A stretch of DNA of 64,000 bases from Granulicella sp. dw_53 (GCF_018449545.1 NZ_JAAVUR010000017.1:58395-122394); one strand, 5' to 3'; shown: positions 28,071 through 36,918, counted from the first letter of the stretch. Made by a program: numbers and translations. The notes: generated from the letters alone by a model not told the origin.

Positions 28071-29006
28071 GTGAAGCTGGTTTTTTGTGGAACACCGGAG
28101 TTCGCTGTGCCAACGCTGGAGGCAGTGATTGCAGCCGGACATGAGGTTGCGCTGGCGGTGACGCAGCCGGACCGAGCGGCGGGGCGAGGGATGGAGATAC
28201 AGGTTCCGCCGGTGAAGCGGGCCGCGCTCGCGCATAGGATCTCGGTGGCGCAGCCGGAGAAGATCAAGAACAACTTCGAGTTCCGGGAGCGGTTGGATGG
28301 GATTGCCCCGGATGCGATTCTGGTGGTGGCGTACGGGCGAATCATTCCGCAGTGGATGCTGGATCTGCCGCGGCTGGGGAATATCAACCTGCATGGAAGT
28401 CTGTTGCCGAAGTATCGGGGGGCGGCTCCGATCCAGTGGGCGGTGGCGAACGGCGAGACGACGACGGGCGTGACGACCATGCGGATCGATGCGGGTCTGG
28501 ATACAGGGGATATGCTGCTGGCCCGGGCGGTGCCGGTTGGAGTGGAGGAGACGGCGGTGCAGGTGTATGAGACGCTGGCGGCGGTAGGAGCGGAGTTGAT
28601 GGTGGAGACGCTCGCGGGACTTGAGGCGGGAAGACTGTATGCGCAGGCGCAGGATCACTCACTGGCTACGCTGGCTCCGATTTTGACGCGGGAGGATGGG
28701 TGGATGGACTTCTCGTGCACGGCGAAGCAGATCTATGACCGTTGGCGAGGGTTTCAGCCGTGGCCGGGAGCGCATACGATTCTGCGGGGGAAGAAGCTGA
28801 TCGTGCAGCGGATGAAGCTGGTACCGCATGAGTCCGGCGGTGAGGCTGGAGTGTTGGTAGTGGAGGGCGATGCGATGCGGGTGGGGTGTGGAGAGGGTAC
28901 GGTGCTGGAGTTGATCGAGGTGCAGATGGAAGGCAAGAAGAAGATGAGTGCAGCGGAGTTTCTTCGGGGGTATCAGGTCCGGAGTGGCGAACGGTTGGGG
29001 CTGTGA
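28071..29006 (+). CDS. fmt: Methionyl-tRNA formyltransferase
   Basis: 311 residues. Signatures are LVFCGTPEFAVPTL, TQPDRAAGRGM, YGRIIPQWML and NINLHGSLLPKYRGAAPIQWA with the active-site His and Asn, and the C-terminal tRNA-binding OB domain (ARGFQPWPGAHT-like: RGFQPWPGAHTIL). It formylates initiator Met-tRNA with 10-formyl-THF. GTG is the start. The gene ends in a GTGA overlap with rsmB. Confidence 0.96.
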   Translation: MKLVFCGTPEFAVPTLEAVIAAGHEVALAVTQPDRAAGRGMEIQVPPVKRAALAHRISVAQPEKIKNNFEFRERLDGIAPDAILVVAYGRIIPQWMLDLPRLGNINLHGSLLPKYRGAAPIQWAVANGETTTGVTTMRIDAGLDTGDMLLARAVPVGVEETAVQVYETLAAVGAELMVETLAGLEAGRLYAQAQDHSLATLAPILTREDGWMDFSCTAKQIYDRWRGFQPWPGAHTILRGKKLIVQRMKLVPHESGGEAGVLVVEGDAMRVGCGEGTVLELIEVQMEGKKKMSAAEFLRGYQVRSGERLGL

Positions 29007-30373
29007 GCGCAGGGCAAGGTTCGACTCAAGGTAAGGGTGCGAGGGTGAGGAAGCGTCCGGCGGCTGCTGGACCGACGCTGTCGGCGGGGGAGGCGCGGGC
29101 CAAGGTGTCTCCAGCACGTTTGGCTGCGTTCGAGATACTGCTGCTGGTGGGGCAGGGCAAGGGACACAGCGATGAGCTGCTGCACTCGGAGCGGACGGAC
29201 GGTCTGTCTCCGGAGGATCGAAATCTTGCGACCGCGCTGGTGATGGGGGTGCTGCGCTGGCAGATTGCGTTGGATGCCCGGGTGCGGGGTCTGTTGCAGA
29301 GGCCGGATCAGAGGCTGGCGGAGCCGGTGGCGATCGCACTGCGGATGGGGGTCTTTCAGTTGCTGCATATGGACCGGATTCCGGCGCATGCGGCTTTGAG
29401 CGAGAGCGTGGAGTTGTGTAGAGCCGCAGGGGAGCCGCATGCAACGGGGATGGTGAATGCGGTGCTGCGGAAGGTCGCGTCCGCACAGAGGCCGGGGACG
29501 AGGATCTTCGAATCGGCGGCGGCGTTTGCGGAGCGGTTGGGGCATCCGCTGTGGATGGTGGAGCGCTGGGTGGCGGCGTACGGGAGAGATGCGGCTCTGG
29601 CGATCTGCGAGGCGGATCAGCACGAGCATGGCGAGGGTGGGATGTTTGCGGAGGCTGAGTTGGCTGAAGGCGAGTCGCCCTCTGCGACTCTGCCTACGAT
29701 GGACGATGGGTCGCGGCTGGTGGCGGAGATTGCGGCTGCGGCTATGCCGTCGGGGCTGGATCATCCGGCGCGGGTTTGGGATTGCTGTGCGGCTCCGGGT
29801 GGGAAGACGCTGATTTTGGCGATGAGGCTGGGGGAGGCGGAGTTGCTGGCGACCGATGTGAGTGCCAAGCGGCTGGCGCAGACGGCGGCTCGGCTCCGGC
29901 GGTTTGCGTACGCCGAGCGGGTGAAGTGTGGGGTGGCGGATGCCGCTGAGGCGAAGAGGCTGAAGGGGGAGTTCGACCTGGTTCTCTGCGATGTGCCTTG
30001 CAGCGGGACTGGGACGCTGGCTGGAAATCCTGAGATTCGACACATTCTGAAGGTGGAGGAGCTGGCTCGGCAGGCGGCTCGGCAGGAGAGGATCTTGCGG
30101 GGGGCTTTGGACCGGCTGGCTCCAGGGGGGCGGCTGGTGTACTCGACGTGCTCGCTGGAGCCGGAGGAGTGTGAACGGGTGGTGGAGGCTGTCGTCGAAG
30201 AGGCGGGGCTGCGGCGGGTGCCGGTGGAGGGTCTTGTGGGGCGGCTTGCTGCGGTTGGGATTCTAAAGGATGGGGTGGAGCTGGGGTCGGCGATGCGGGA
30301 CGGAGTACTGCGGACGATGCCAGGGGTGCATCCGTGCGATGGTTTCTTTGCGGTGGTTTTAGAGCGGGTTTAG
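29003..30373 (+). CDS. rsmB: 16S rRNA m5C967 methyltransferase RsmB
   Basis: 456 residues from a GTG that overlaps the fmt stop by four bases. After a basic 30-residue lead comes the NusB-like RNA-binding domain (RLAAFEILLLVGQGKGHSDELL, RNLATALVMGVLRWQ). The methyltransferase domain has DCCAAPGGKTLILAMRLG (motif I) and the two cysteines of m5C enzymes: Cys333 in DVPCSGTG and Cys383 in YSTCSLEPEE. It modifies 16S rRNA during ribosome assembly. A longer frame from 28886 overlaps fmt deeply and is not credible. Confidence 0.95.
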   Translation: MSAGQGSTQGKGARVRKRPAAAGPTLSAGEARAKVSPARLAAFEILLLVGQGKGHSDELLHSERTDGLSPEDRNLATALVMGVLRWQIALDARVRGLLQRPDQRLAEPVAIALRMGVFQLLHMDRIPAHAALSESVELCRAAGEPHATGMVNAVLRKVASAQRPGTRIFESAAAFAERLGHPLWMVERWVAAYGRDAALAICEADQHEHGEGGMFAEAELAEGESPSATLPTMDDGSRLVAEIAAAAMPSGLDHPARVWDCCAAPGGKTLILAMRLGEAELLATDVSAKRLAQTAARLRRFAYAERVKCGVADAAEAKRLKGEFDLVLCDVPCSGTGTLAGNPEIRHILKVEELARQAARQERILRGALDRLAPGGRLVYSTCSLEPEECERVVEAVVEEAGLRRVPVEGLVGRLAAVGILKDGVELGSAMRDGVLRTMPGVHPCDGFFAVVLERV

Positions 30374-30437
30374 TACACGCAGTTTTGCGGATTGCTCATA
30401 TCGCTCAGAGCATGGCGTTTCAGCGTCTTCGGAGATG

Positions 30438-31172
30438 CTAGTTACAGGGTGGGTTTTGGGCAGCGTTTTGCTTATAACGCGCCCGTGCCTGTTTTAGCTT
30501 CTCGATGTCGCGTTCCTGGAGGGATGTGCCTCCGCCGAGTTGGTGGGCCGCCAGGCTGACCTGGGCGAAGTGCTCTACCGTCTCGGTCTTCATGAAGGCG
30601 TCGGGCAAGGATGTGCCGTAGGTTAGCAGGCCGTGGTTGGCCAGGAGAATTGCGTCGTGGTGGGGGATGAAGGGTTCGAGGCTGGCGCTGACCTCTTCGG
30701 TCCCGGTGGTCGCGTAGGAGGCCAGGGGAACCAGGCCGGTGGTCATCAGGATCTCTGAACAGATGGGTTGGTCGAGGGCCTTGCGACAGGCCGCGAAGGC
30801 CGTTGCGATGGGTGGGTGGGTGTGGACGATAGCCTGAACGTCCGGACGAAGGCGGTAGACGGCGAGGTGCATCCCGATCTCACTGGTGACGTTGCGCGCG
30901 CCGGAGAGCTTATGGCCTTCGTTGTCGAGGATGACCATGTCGTCGGAGCACAGGAGCGCTTTACTACAACCTGTTGGGGTAGCGAGGATGAGCTTTGAAT
31001 CAAGCCGGACCGAAAGATTGCCGGCGGTGCCCGGCGTATAGCCGAGACGGTGAACCCATCTACCGAAGTGGACGAGCTGTCGACGAAGGTCTGTTTCCTC
31101 TGGGCAGAGGGGCGATGCGAGATCTTCGCTTTCAATTTGAATTGTCTGATGAGTCAGATAGGAAGTTATCAA
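30438..31172 (-). CDS. Class II aldolase/adducin family protein (FucA-like)
   Basis: 244 residues. The family's metal and catalytic residues are visible: Glu98 in VTSEIGMH, His117 and His119 in IVHTHPP, His181 in LLANHGLLTYG; their spacing matches L-fuculose-1-phosphate aldolase. GTAGNLSVRLD is the phosphate-loop region. It should cleave a sugar phosphate to DHAP plus an aldehyde, or act as a related dehydratase (MtnB belongs to this family). The TTG start overlaps the radical SAM stop by four bases (TTGA), so the two are translationally coupled; this joint context is not the usual fucose operon. Confidence 0.87.
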   Translation of the reverse strand: MITSYLTHQTIQIESEDLASPLCPEETDLRRQLVHFGRWVHRLGYTPGTAGNLSVRLDSKLILATPTGCSKALLCSDDMVILDNEGHKLSGARNVTSEIGMHLAVYRLRPDVQAIVHTHPPIATAFAACRKALDQPICSEILMTTGLVPLASYATTGTEEVSASLEPFIPHHDAILLANHGLLTYGTSLPDAFMKTETVEHFAQVSLAAHQLGGGTSLQERDIEKLKQARARYKQNAAQNPPCN

Positions 31173-32170
31173 TGTAAAGACCTCTGCTTTTTGGAATGTA
31201 GGAGTCTGCTGACGTTTTGTCCAACGATATCGGAGGCTTTAAATAAATGACCGGCAGTGAGACCGCCCGCTACCTTGTAGTGTCCGACAGCGGCGAGGCC
31301 CATGGAGGCGAAGCAGCCGCATTGGGAGCAGTCCGGCTGACCGCCAAATTGGCAGGGTGTGATGACGGTTTTGAGATCGGCTGAGACGCTGTGGGTGGTG
31401 CGGGCGAAGATGCAGTCGGCGGGGGATTTAGGCGGGTCCATGTACTCGCGGATGGCCAGCTCGTGCATGTCGAGGATGGGATAGAGGGGACGGAGGCGGA
31501 GAAGCTCCTCGATGACGGCGGCGCGCACGGCGGGCGTCAGCAGCTCGGGGCCTTCGGCGCCTATCTGCGGGGTGAAGAGGCTCATCCAGACTTTATTGAC
31601 TTCGGGCCTCTCCGTCCAAAAACGAAGAAACTCTTCGAGGTAGCCGGGGCGGCTGGCGATCTGGCCGGTGATGGTGCAGTGGACGGTGACTTTGGCCTGG
31701 GCGAGGTTCTTGAGGATGCGCTCGTAGGTGGCAGGGGCGCGGCGGACGTCGTGCTCGGGTTGTAGACCGTCGATGGAGACGACGACGCTCAGGCGCTTGA
31801 AGTCTGCCCAATGAGCAGGGATGGGGCGGAAGGCGCTGGTGACGATCTGGACGTAGATGCCGCGGCGGTCGAGCTCGGGGAGGATGGCTTCGAGCTCGCG
31901 GAAGCGGACCAAAGGGTCGCCGCCGACGATCGAGACATGGAGCGGTTGATGGATATCGACGAGATGAAGGACGTTTCTGACGAGCTCGTCGTTCTTGTAG
32001 TCGGATAGTTGCCGGAGGGTTACGTTGCCATCGCCTCCCAGGTGAGCCGGATCGTAGGCGTAGCATCCTGGGCAGCGCAATGGGCACTCGCGCGTAATTT
32101 CGATGGACAGGGAAGGACGCCTTCCCGTAAGAATGGACTTCCAGGCCTGCATAACTTCCGAAGACTTCAT
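31169..32170 (-). CDS. Radical SAM protein with C-terminal Cys cluster
   Basis: 333 residues. Cys29, Cys33 and Cys36 form the CxxxCxxC that binds the SAM [4Fe-4S] cluster (ECPLRCPGC). VSIVGGDPL is the GGE-like motif for SAM. VVVSIDGLQPEHD and VHCTITGQI follow the barrel. A second Cys set near the end (PADCIFA, ITPCQFGGQPDCSQCGC) looks like an auxiliary SPASM-type cluster. Such proteins modify peptides, sugars or lipids; nothing in the sequence names the substrate and no precursor peptide was seen nearby. It is the middle gene of a three-gene operon (small membrane protein, this, aldolase), divergent from dxs. Confidence 0.88.
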   Translation of the reverse strand: MKSSEVMQAWKSILTGRRPSLSIEITRECPLRCPGCYAYDPAHLGGDGNVTLRQLSDYKNDELVRNVLHLVDIHQPLHVSIVGGDPLVRFRELEAILPELDRRGIYVQIVTSAFRPIPAHWADFKRLSVVVSIDGLQPEHDVRRAPATYERILKNLAQAKVTVHCTITGQIASRPGYLEEFLRFWTERPEVNKVWMSLFTPQIGAEGPELLTPAVRAAVIEELLRLRPLYPILDMHELAIREYMDPPKSPADCIFARTTHSVSADLKTVITPCQFGGQPDCSQCGCFASMGLAAVGHYKVAGGLTAGHLFKASDIVGQNVSRLLHSKKQRSLH

Positions 32171-32236
32171 TGCTCTCCCTGAACGCTCTCGCGTAATTGT
32201 AGTTAATGTCTCAGGACGAAGGAGCAGGGGAAGAAG

Positions 32237-32521
32237 TTAGCGACGAAGAACGTTATTGACGTCCAGCGGAGCAGGAAGATAAGCTGTCCGCCGTTCGTGA
32301 AAGAGAGTGGGTTCCGGATAAAAGGAGGTGGCGGCCTTGCGCAGGTTGGCGTTTCTAGCGGATATGGCCATGAGGAAGCAGCCTTCTAAGAGGATCGCCA
32401 GGTAGGCGAGATAGTCTGTGCGAAGGCTGGTTGCGGGTAGATCGACCAAAGGGGCGATGCAAATTGCGAGGACGCTAATTCCGCAGATGATTGCCGCCAC
32501 GATCCAGATCGACCTAATCAT
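32237..32521 (-). CDS. Small two-helix membrane protein
   Basis: 94 residues with two hydrophobic helices (IWIVAAIICGISVLAICIAP and YLAYLAILLEGCFLMAIS) and a polar C-terminus rich in Arg and Pro (YPEPTLFHERRTAYLPAP). It lies 66 bases upstream of the radical SAM gene in the same direction and is likely the first gene of that operon. No family is recognised. The coding call rests on clean membrane topology, an ATG start and the operon position. Confidence 0.6.
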   Translation of the reverse strand: MIRSIWIVAAIICGISVLAICIAPLVDLPATSLRTDYLAYLAILLEGCFLMAISARNANLRKAATSFYPEPTLFHERRTAYLPAPLDVNNVLRR

Positions 32522-32688
32522 TGAGGCTTAGATTGAAAGACGATTCGCCGGGGTTGCCTTAGAAAACGTGCGGTAAAGAGCGCAAGAGATTGATATACTA
32601 GTTGGCTGTGGCACTGCGCCGGCTCGGTTGACGAGCGGCGTGCGGCGCCGGGGCTTCTGTGCTCCGGGCGGCAGAAACAGGATTCCGG

Positions 32689-34587
32689 ATGAGTTCGATT
32701 CTCGAGCAGATTACTTCCCCTGCAGACGTAAAACAATTATCGATAACGCAGCTGGAGTTGCTGGCGGAGGAGATACGTGAACGTCTGATCGTCGGGGTAG
32801 CGAAGACAGGTGGACACATCGGACCCAACCTTGGGGTTGTGGAACTGACGATTGCGATGCACTATGTCTTCGATACCCCGAAAGATCACTTTGTGTTCGA
32901 TGTGAGCCATCAGGCTTATGTCCACAAGCTGCTTACGGGACGGGAGAAGCTGTTTCACACGATTCGCCAGCCGGGCGGCTTGAACGGCTTTATGCTGCGG
33001 ACGGAGAGCGAGCACGACAGCTTCGGCGCGGGCCATGCCGGTACGGCACTCTCTGCGGCGTTGGGGATGGCGGTGGCGAGAGATATGTCGGGTGGGGACG
33101 AGCATGTGGTCGCCCTGGCCGGAGATGCGGCGTTTACCAACGGCATCTCGTTTGAGGCACTCAACAACATCGCAGCGCAGACCAAGCGGCTGATTGTGGT
33201 GCTGAACGACAATGCGTGGTCGATCGATAAGAATGTCGGCGCGATTGCGGAGTACTTCCATAAGATTGTGACAAATCCGACGGTCTCGAGCCTGCATGAC
33301 CGGGCGGCGGGATTGCTGGAGCGGTTCGGCGGCAAGACGGTGCGGCATGTGGCCCGGAAGGCCGAAGAGGCCGCGAAGGGCTTGATTGGGCCCGGAATGT
33401 TGTTCGAGGAGTTCGGGCTGAGCTACTTCGGACCGATTGACGGACATAATCTGCCGTTGCTGATCGACACCTTCCGGTTCCTTAAGCAGCAGAACAAGCC
33501 AGTGGTGCTGCATGCGATTACCCAGAAGGGACGCGGGTTCCAGCCAGCGATTGAAAAGCAGAAGAAGTTCCATGGTCTGGGGCCGTACGACGCAGAGACG
33601 GGCGAGACGAAGCCGACGGGGCAGAAGACCTATTCGGAGATCTTTGCCGAGGCTCTGACGGGGCTGGCGACCGCGAACGACAAGGTCGTGGCGATTACGG
33701 CGGCGATGCCCAACGGCACGGCGCTGGATCTCTTCCGGCCATATCATCCGAAGCGGTACTTTGATGTGGGGATCGCAGAGGAGCATGCGGTGATCTTCGC
33801 CGCGGGCATGGCGACGAAGGGGTATCGGCCTTTCTGTGCGATCTACTCTACGTTTTTGCAGAGGGCGTTCGACCAGATCGTGCATGACGTGTGCCTGCAA
33901 AATCTGCCGGTGGTCTTCTGCATGGATCGCGGCGGCTTGAGCGGAGATGACGGGCCGACGCACCATGGGCTCTTCGACATCAGCTATCTGCGCGGGATTC
34001 CGAACATCGTCCACATGGTCCCGAAGGATGAGGACGAGCTGGCGGACATGATGTATACGGCTCTGCTGCACGAGGGACCGAGCGCCATTCGATATCCACG
34101 GGGTACGGGACCGGGTACGCCTGTAAAGGCGAAGCCGGTTGCCATCGAGATTGGCAAGGCCGAGGTGATTTACGAGCCGCAAGGCGAGGTGGACGTCGCG
34201 ATCTTCGGGCTGGGCGCGATGCTGCCCGAGGCGATGCGGCTGGCGGAGATGTTGAAGGCAGAGGGATTTGGGGCGGCGGTGATCAACCCGAGATTTACAA
34301 AGCCAATCGACCGGCAATGCGTCGCGGAGTATGGGAGCCGCAGCGAGTTGGTGATTACGATGGAGGACCACGTCCTGGCGGGAGGATTCGGATCGGCGGT
34401 GCTGGAGACGATGAATGCCCTGGAGCTGCAGGTTCCGACGGTGCGGGTGGGATGGCCTGATTCGTTCATCGAGCACGGTAAGGTGGAGGCTCTGCGGGAG
34501 AAGTATGGGTTGACTGCAGAGGGCGCGCTGGAGAAGGCGCGGTCTTTCCTGGTGGCGATGGAGAGCCGGCGGATGGCGATTCGGTAG
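32689..34587 (+). CDS. dxs: 1-deoxy-D-xylulose-5-phosphate synthase (somewhat divergent)
   Basis: 632 residues. The full DXS order is present: GGHIGPNLGVVELTIAMHY, FDVSHQAYVHKLLTGR with the catalytic His, the TPP site GDAAFTNGISFEALNNI...VLNDN, the pyrimidine domain with GIAEEHAVIFAAGMA (catalytic Glu) and DDGPTHHGLFDISYL. It condenses pyruvate and glyceraldehyde-3-phosphate in the MEP isoprenoid pathway. Two differences from common DXS are seen: GDA instead of GDG and AEEHAV instead of AEQHAV. ATG at 32689 is chosen; a frame from 32659 has no better signal. A strong terminator follows. Confidence 0.92.
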   Translation: MSSILEQITSPADVKQLSITQLELLAEEIRERLIVGVAKTGGHIGPNLGVVELTIAMHYVFDTPKDHFVFDVSHQAYVHKLLTGREKLFHTIRQPGGLNGFMLRTESEHDSFGAGHAGTALSAALGMAVARDMSGGDEHVVALAGDAAFTNGISFEALNNIAAQTKRLIVVLNDNAWSIDKNVGAIAEYFHKIVTNPTVSSLHDRAAGLLERFGGKTVRHVARKAEEAAKGLIGPGMLFEEFGLSYFGPIDGHNLPLLIDTFRFLKQQNKPVVLHAITQKGRGFQPAIEKQKKFHGLGPYDAETGETKPTGQKTYSEIFAEALTGLATANDKVVAITAAMPNGTALDLFRPYHPKRYFDVGIAEEHAVIFAAGMATKGYRPFCAIYSTFLQRAFDQIVHDVCLQNLPVVFCMDRGGLSGDDGPTHHGLFDISYLRGIPNIVHMVPKDEDELADMMYTALLHEGPSAIRYPRGTGPGTPVKAKPVAIEIGKAEVIYEPQGEVDVAIFGLGAMLPEAMRLAEMLKAEGFGAAVINPRFTKPIDRQCVAEYGSRSELVITMEDHVLAGGFGSAVLETMNALELQVPTVRVGWPDSFIEHGKVEALREKYGLTAEGALEKARSFLVAMESRRMAIR

Positions 34588-34608
34588 AATTTGGTGGGTT
34601 TTGATATT

Positions 34609-34628
34609 AGGGCCGCTTCGGTGGCCCT
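34609..34628 (+). terminator. Intrinsic terminator with UUCG loop after dxs
   Basis: AGGGCCGC-TTCG-GTGGCCCT is an 8-bp stem with one G-U pair closing a TTCG tetraloop, followed by TTTTCTCTTT. It lies 21 bases past the dxs stop. The convergent SRPBCC gene ends 8 bases on, inside the T-rich part. Confidence 0.88.
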
Positions 34629-34635
34629 TTTCTCT

Positions 34636-35190
34636 TTAACGGGGAAACATGAGGGGCAGGAGTTCCGCGGTGCGGTGGTGACGGTAGCTGAAGGTGCTGT
34701 GGAGTTGCCGCACGATGAAGAGACGCTGCGCCAGGACACCTAGAGGGCCGAAGGGGAGGGCATACTCGATCTCGTCCCGGACCAGAGTGCCTTGCACGGT
34801 GACGCCGGAGGCATTGGTGTGAGCCTTGGGCAGGAGGCGATGGCAGTGGTGCCAATATGCGAAGGGGCCGCGGAGCTGTAGGTCGCAGAAGTGATCGTTC
34901 CAGACGAACTCGGAGATCTCAGCCTCCCAGGGGACGCGTATAGGAGAGTAGGGAAAGGGGCGGAAGCTGATGGTCATGCGGGTGCCGGCCCCGGCGGCGA
35001 TGGTTTTGAGGCGGAGAGCTGGGTCTGGCGCGAGGGGACGGGGAGGCGGGGGCGCGAAGGCTGCTTCTTCGATGCGGGCTCTCTGCCATGGGGGCATGAG
35101 GCGGGGAAGATTCTCAGGGTTGGCAAAAAAGGCGAAGACGAGCTCAACGGGGTAGGGAAGCCACTGCTCGGAGTGAAAGATGTGGGGCAT
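34636..35190 (-). CDS. SRPBCC (START-like) family protein
   Basis: 184 residues. The N-terminus FHSEQWLPYPVELVFAFFANPENLPRL is the opening of the polyketide-cyclase/dehydrase SRPBCC fold, and WEAEISEFVWNDHFCDLQLRGPFAYWHHCH and VRDEIEYALPFGPLG fit its central and terminal strands. These proteins bind hydrophobic ligands in a helix-grip cavity. A specific ligand cannot be named. An internal Pro/Ala stretch (AFAPPPPRPLAPDPA) is an unusual loop. It is convergent with dxs. Confidence 0.85.
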   Translation of the reverse strand: MPHIFHSEQWLPYPVELVFAFFANPENLPRLMPPWQRARIEEAAFAPPPPRPLAPDPALRLKTIAAGAGTRMTISFRPFPYSPIRVPWEAEISEFVWNDHFCDLQLRGPFAYWHHCHRLLPKAHTNASGVTVQGTLVRDEIEYALPFGPLGVLAQRLFIVRQLHSTFSYRHHRTAELLPLMFPR

Positions 35191-35421
35191 AGGGCAGGAG
35201 TCAGGTCTCGGGGCCGGTCAGCCTGGTATCAGAGTACAGGAGCGATTTTTGGGATGGATCGGAGGCAGGTGTCGAGCTTTAGTCGGGCGGCCAGCTTTCA
35301 CCTTCCGACGATAGACGTTGTAAGAGCCTTCGGCGCATGATGCAAGGAAGCTTGGATAGACTGCAACCGAAGGGGCGTTGACATTTCGTGCGGCTCCCCG
35401 TCAACTGAAGGTCATAGGGTC

Positions 35422-35994
35422 ATGGCTAAACAACCGTCCAGTATCGAGATCGCAGAGGCGCCCGGACGTACTTCCCGTCCGCAGGACAAGCCTGCGGACG
35501 CGCGAGGAGAGAAGGGCTCAAGCGGCACGCGTGATCGTGGGCTGTTGCTGATCGGGCTCTTCAAGCTGGGCAAGGCGCTGCTGTTCTTCTGCATCGGAGT
35601 GGGTGCGCTTCATCTGCTGCACAAAGATCTGGGCGACGAGTTGTTGAAGTTGGCGACAGCGCTGCGGTTCGATCCGGAGAGCCGGATCGTATCGATCCTG
35701 TTGGAGAAGGTCGATCTGATCGATGCACACCGGTTGCGGGAGATTGGCTTTGCCACATTTGCCTACTCGGCGCTGGCCCTGACGGAGGGTGTAGGGCTGC
35801 TGATGGAGAAGGTGTGGGCGGAGTATCTGACGCTGGTGCTGACGATCTCGTTCTTGCCCTGGGAGCTCTATGAACTGGCGCGACGGCCTAATTGGTTCCG
35901 GCTGGGTCTGCTGGTGATCAATCTGTTGGTGTTGGCTTACCTGGTGTGGCTGCTGCAGAGGAAGAAGCAGCGGGTAGTTAGAGGTAAGGCGTAA
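35422..35994 (+). CDS. DUF2127 membrane protein
   Basis: 190 residues. After a polar, low-complexity 38-residue start come four hydrophobic segments (LLLIGLFKLGKALLFFCIGV, FATFAYSALALTEGVGLLM, YLTLVLTISFLPWELYEL, LLVINLLVLAYLVWLL) with the DUF2127 hallmarks FKLGKALL, LHKDL, TEGVGL and PWELYEL. Function is unknown. It lies 450 bases before mraZ and is not obviously part of the dcw transcript. Confidence 0.85.
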   Translation: MAKQPSSIEIAEAPGRTSRPQDKPADARGEKGSSGTRDRGLLLIGLFKLGKALLFFCIGVGALHLLHKDLGDELLKLATALRFDPESRIVSILLEKVDLIDAHRLREIGFATFAYSALALTEGVGLLMEKVWAEYLTLVLTISFLPWELYELARRPNWFRLGLLVINLLVLAYLVWLLQRKKQRVVRGKA

Positions 35995-36030
35995 CGGTGA
36001 TCTAAGGGATAAGTGTTGATAAGAGCTGAA
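35988..36030 (+). repeat. Short repeat shared with 42612-42654
   Basis: GGCGTAACGGTGAT, CTAAGGGAT and TGATAAGAGC occur here in the same order as GGCGTAGCGGTGAT, TCAAGAGAT and TGATAAGAGC between murE and murF. Both copies begin right at or just after a stop codon. Origin and role are unknown. Confidence 0.4.
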
Positions 36031-36453
36031 GCGTGAACTCTGCGTTAATGTCCTTATTTGAAACTTTGTTATAGCGCAGCTTTTTGTCGGTGCGCGTTCT
36101 TTGGGTGGGTTGGATTTAATCTAAAGGGTGGACTTTCGCTTTTGATTCGCCTATCAGATGCCCGGGTGGGGCCGCAAGTATCAGGTATGACGCGAACCAA
36201 ACAGTACAACACTTCAGGTAGTGTGGTCGACCCTATCTAGTACAAGGGGCGGAGTTTTCCACATTTAGCTCCCAGTTATGCAGAGAATTGCGGAATTTAG
36301 GACTTTACAGGGGGGAAGCGTCGGGTCAGGATAGTGGAGTCAAGTGGTCAAAAATGGATCATTTGGGACCAAACTTGGTACATCTTGAAAGAATTGTACT
36401 GCTGGACGTCAAGATGAAGGGCTTTTGAGTGTTGTTAGGGATTGAGGTTGTTA
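35995..36453. other. Upstream region of the dcw cluster
   Basis: 458 bases without a credible gene. It must hold the main promoter of the division cluster. The last 120 bases contain the phased TGG array listed separately; no consensus -35/-10 pair could be assigned with confidence, although TTGAAA at 36385 is a candidate -35. Confidence 0.45.
36334..36367 (+). promoter_or_regulatory. Candidate MraZ operator (phased TGG repeats)
   Basis: TGGAG-TCAAG-TGGTC-AAAAA-TGGAT-CATT-TGGGA gives TGG at 36335, 36345, 36355 and 36364, three of them exactly one helical turn apart. MraZ of E. coli binds three TGGGN repeats separated by five bases upstream of its own gene, the same geometry. The array lies about 90-120 bases before the mraZ ATG. 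Confidence 0.55.
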
Positions 36454-36918
36454 ATGTTCCGGGGAAATCACCCAACGCGCGTGGACGAGAAGGGCCGACT
36501 GAAGTTGCCGGCGGACTTCAAACGTGAGGTGGATGAGATCTACGGGGCGCAGTTCTACATCACGAGTCTGGATGGGAAGCGGGCGAAGCTCTATCCGCTG
36601 AAGGCATGGGAGGCGATCGAGTCCTCGCTGCAGAAGCTCTCCCCGATGGACCCGGTGAGGAAGAAGTTCCTGGACGTAACGAACTACTACGGACAGATGG
36701 CGGAGATGGATGGGCAGGGCCGGTTGTTGATTCCGCAGTTGATTCGGGATTCGGCGACGGTGAAGGGCGAAGTAAATGTACTGGGTTCGCAGGATCACCT
36801 GGAGGTCGTGAACGCAGAGCTGTTCAAGGCCGAGGTAATGGGCGCAGGCAGCACGATCGAGTTGACGGCGAGCGATCTGGCGGCGTTTGCCGAGAAGACG
36901 ATGCCGAAGAGTTTGTAA
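36454..36918 (+). CDS. mraZ: Transcriptional regulator MraZ
   Basis: 154 residues starting with MFRGNHPTRVDEKGRLKLP, the family's N-terminus. Two SpoVT-AbrB-like domains are seen, the second with MDGQGRLLIPQLIRD. MraZ forms a ring that binds direct repeats upstream of the dcw operon and tunes its expression. GAGG lies 6 bases before the ATG; a TTG at 36442 would add four residues. First gene of the division cluster; 49 bases separate it from rsmH. Confidence 0.97.
   Translation: MFRGNHPTRVDEKGRLKLPADFKREVDEIYGAQFYITSLDGKRAKLYPLKAWEAIESSLQKLSPMDPVRKKFLDVTNYYGQMAEMDGQGRLLIPQLIRDSATVKGEVNVLGSQDHLEVVNAELFKAEVMGAGSTIELTASDLAAFAEKTMPKSL

Noticed and set aside
32737..34476. 579-codon minus-strand frame opposite dxs
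   Set aside because: Arg/His/Leu-rich shadow of dxs without start signal or recognisable domains.
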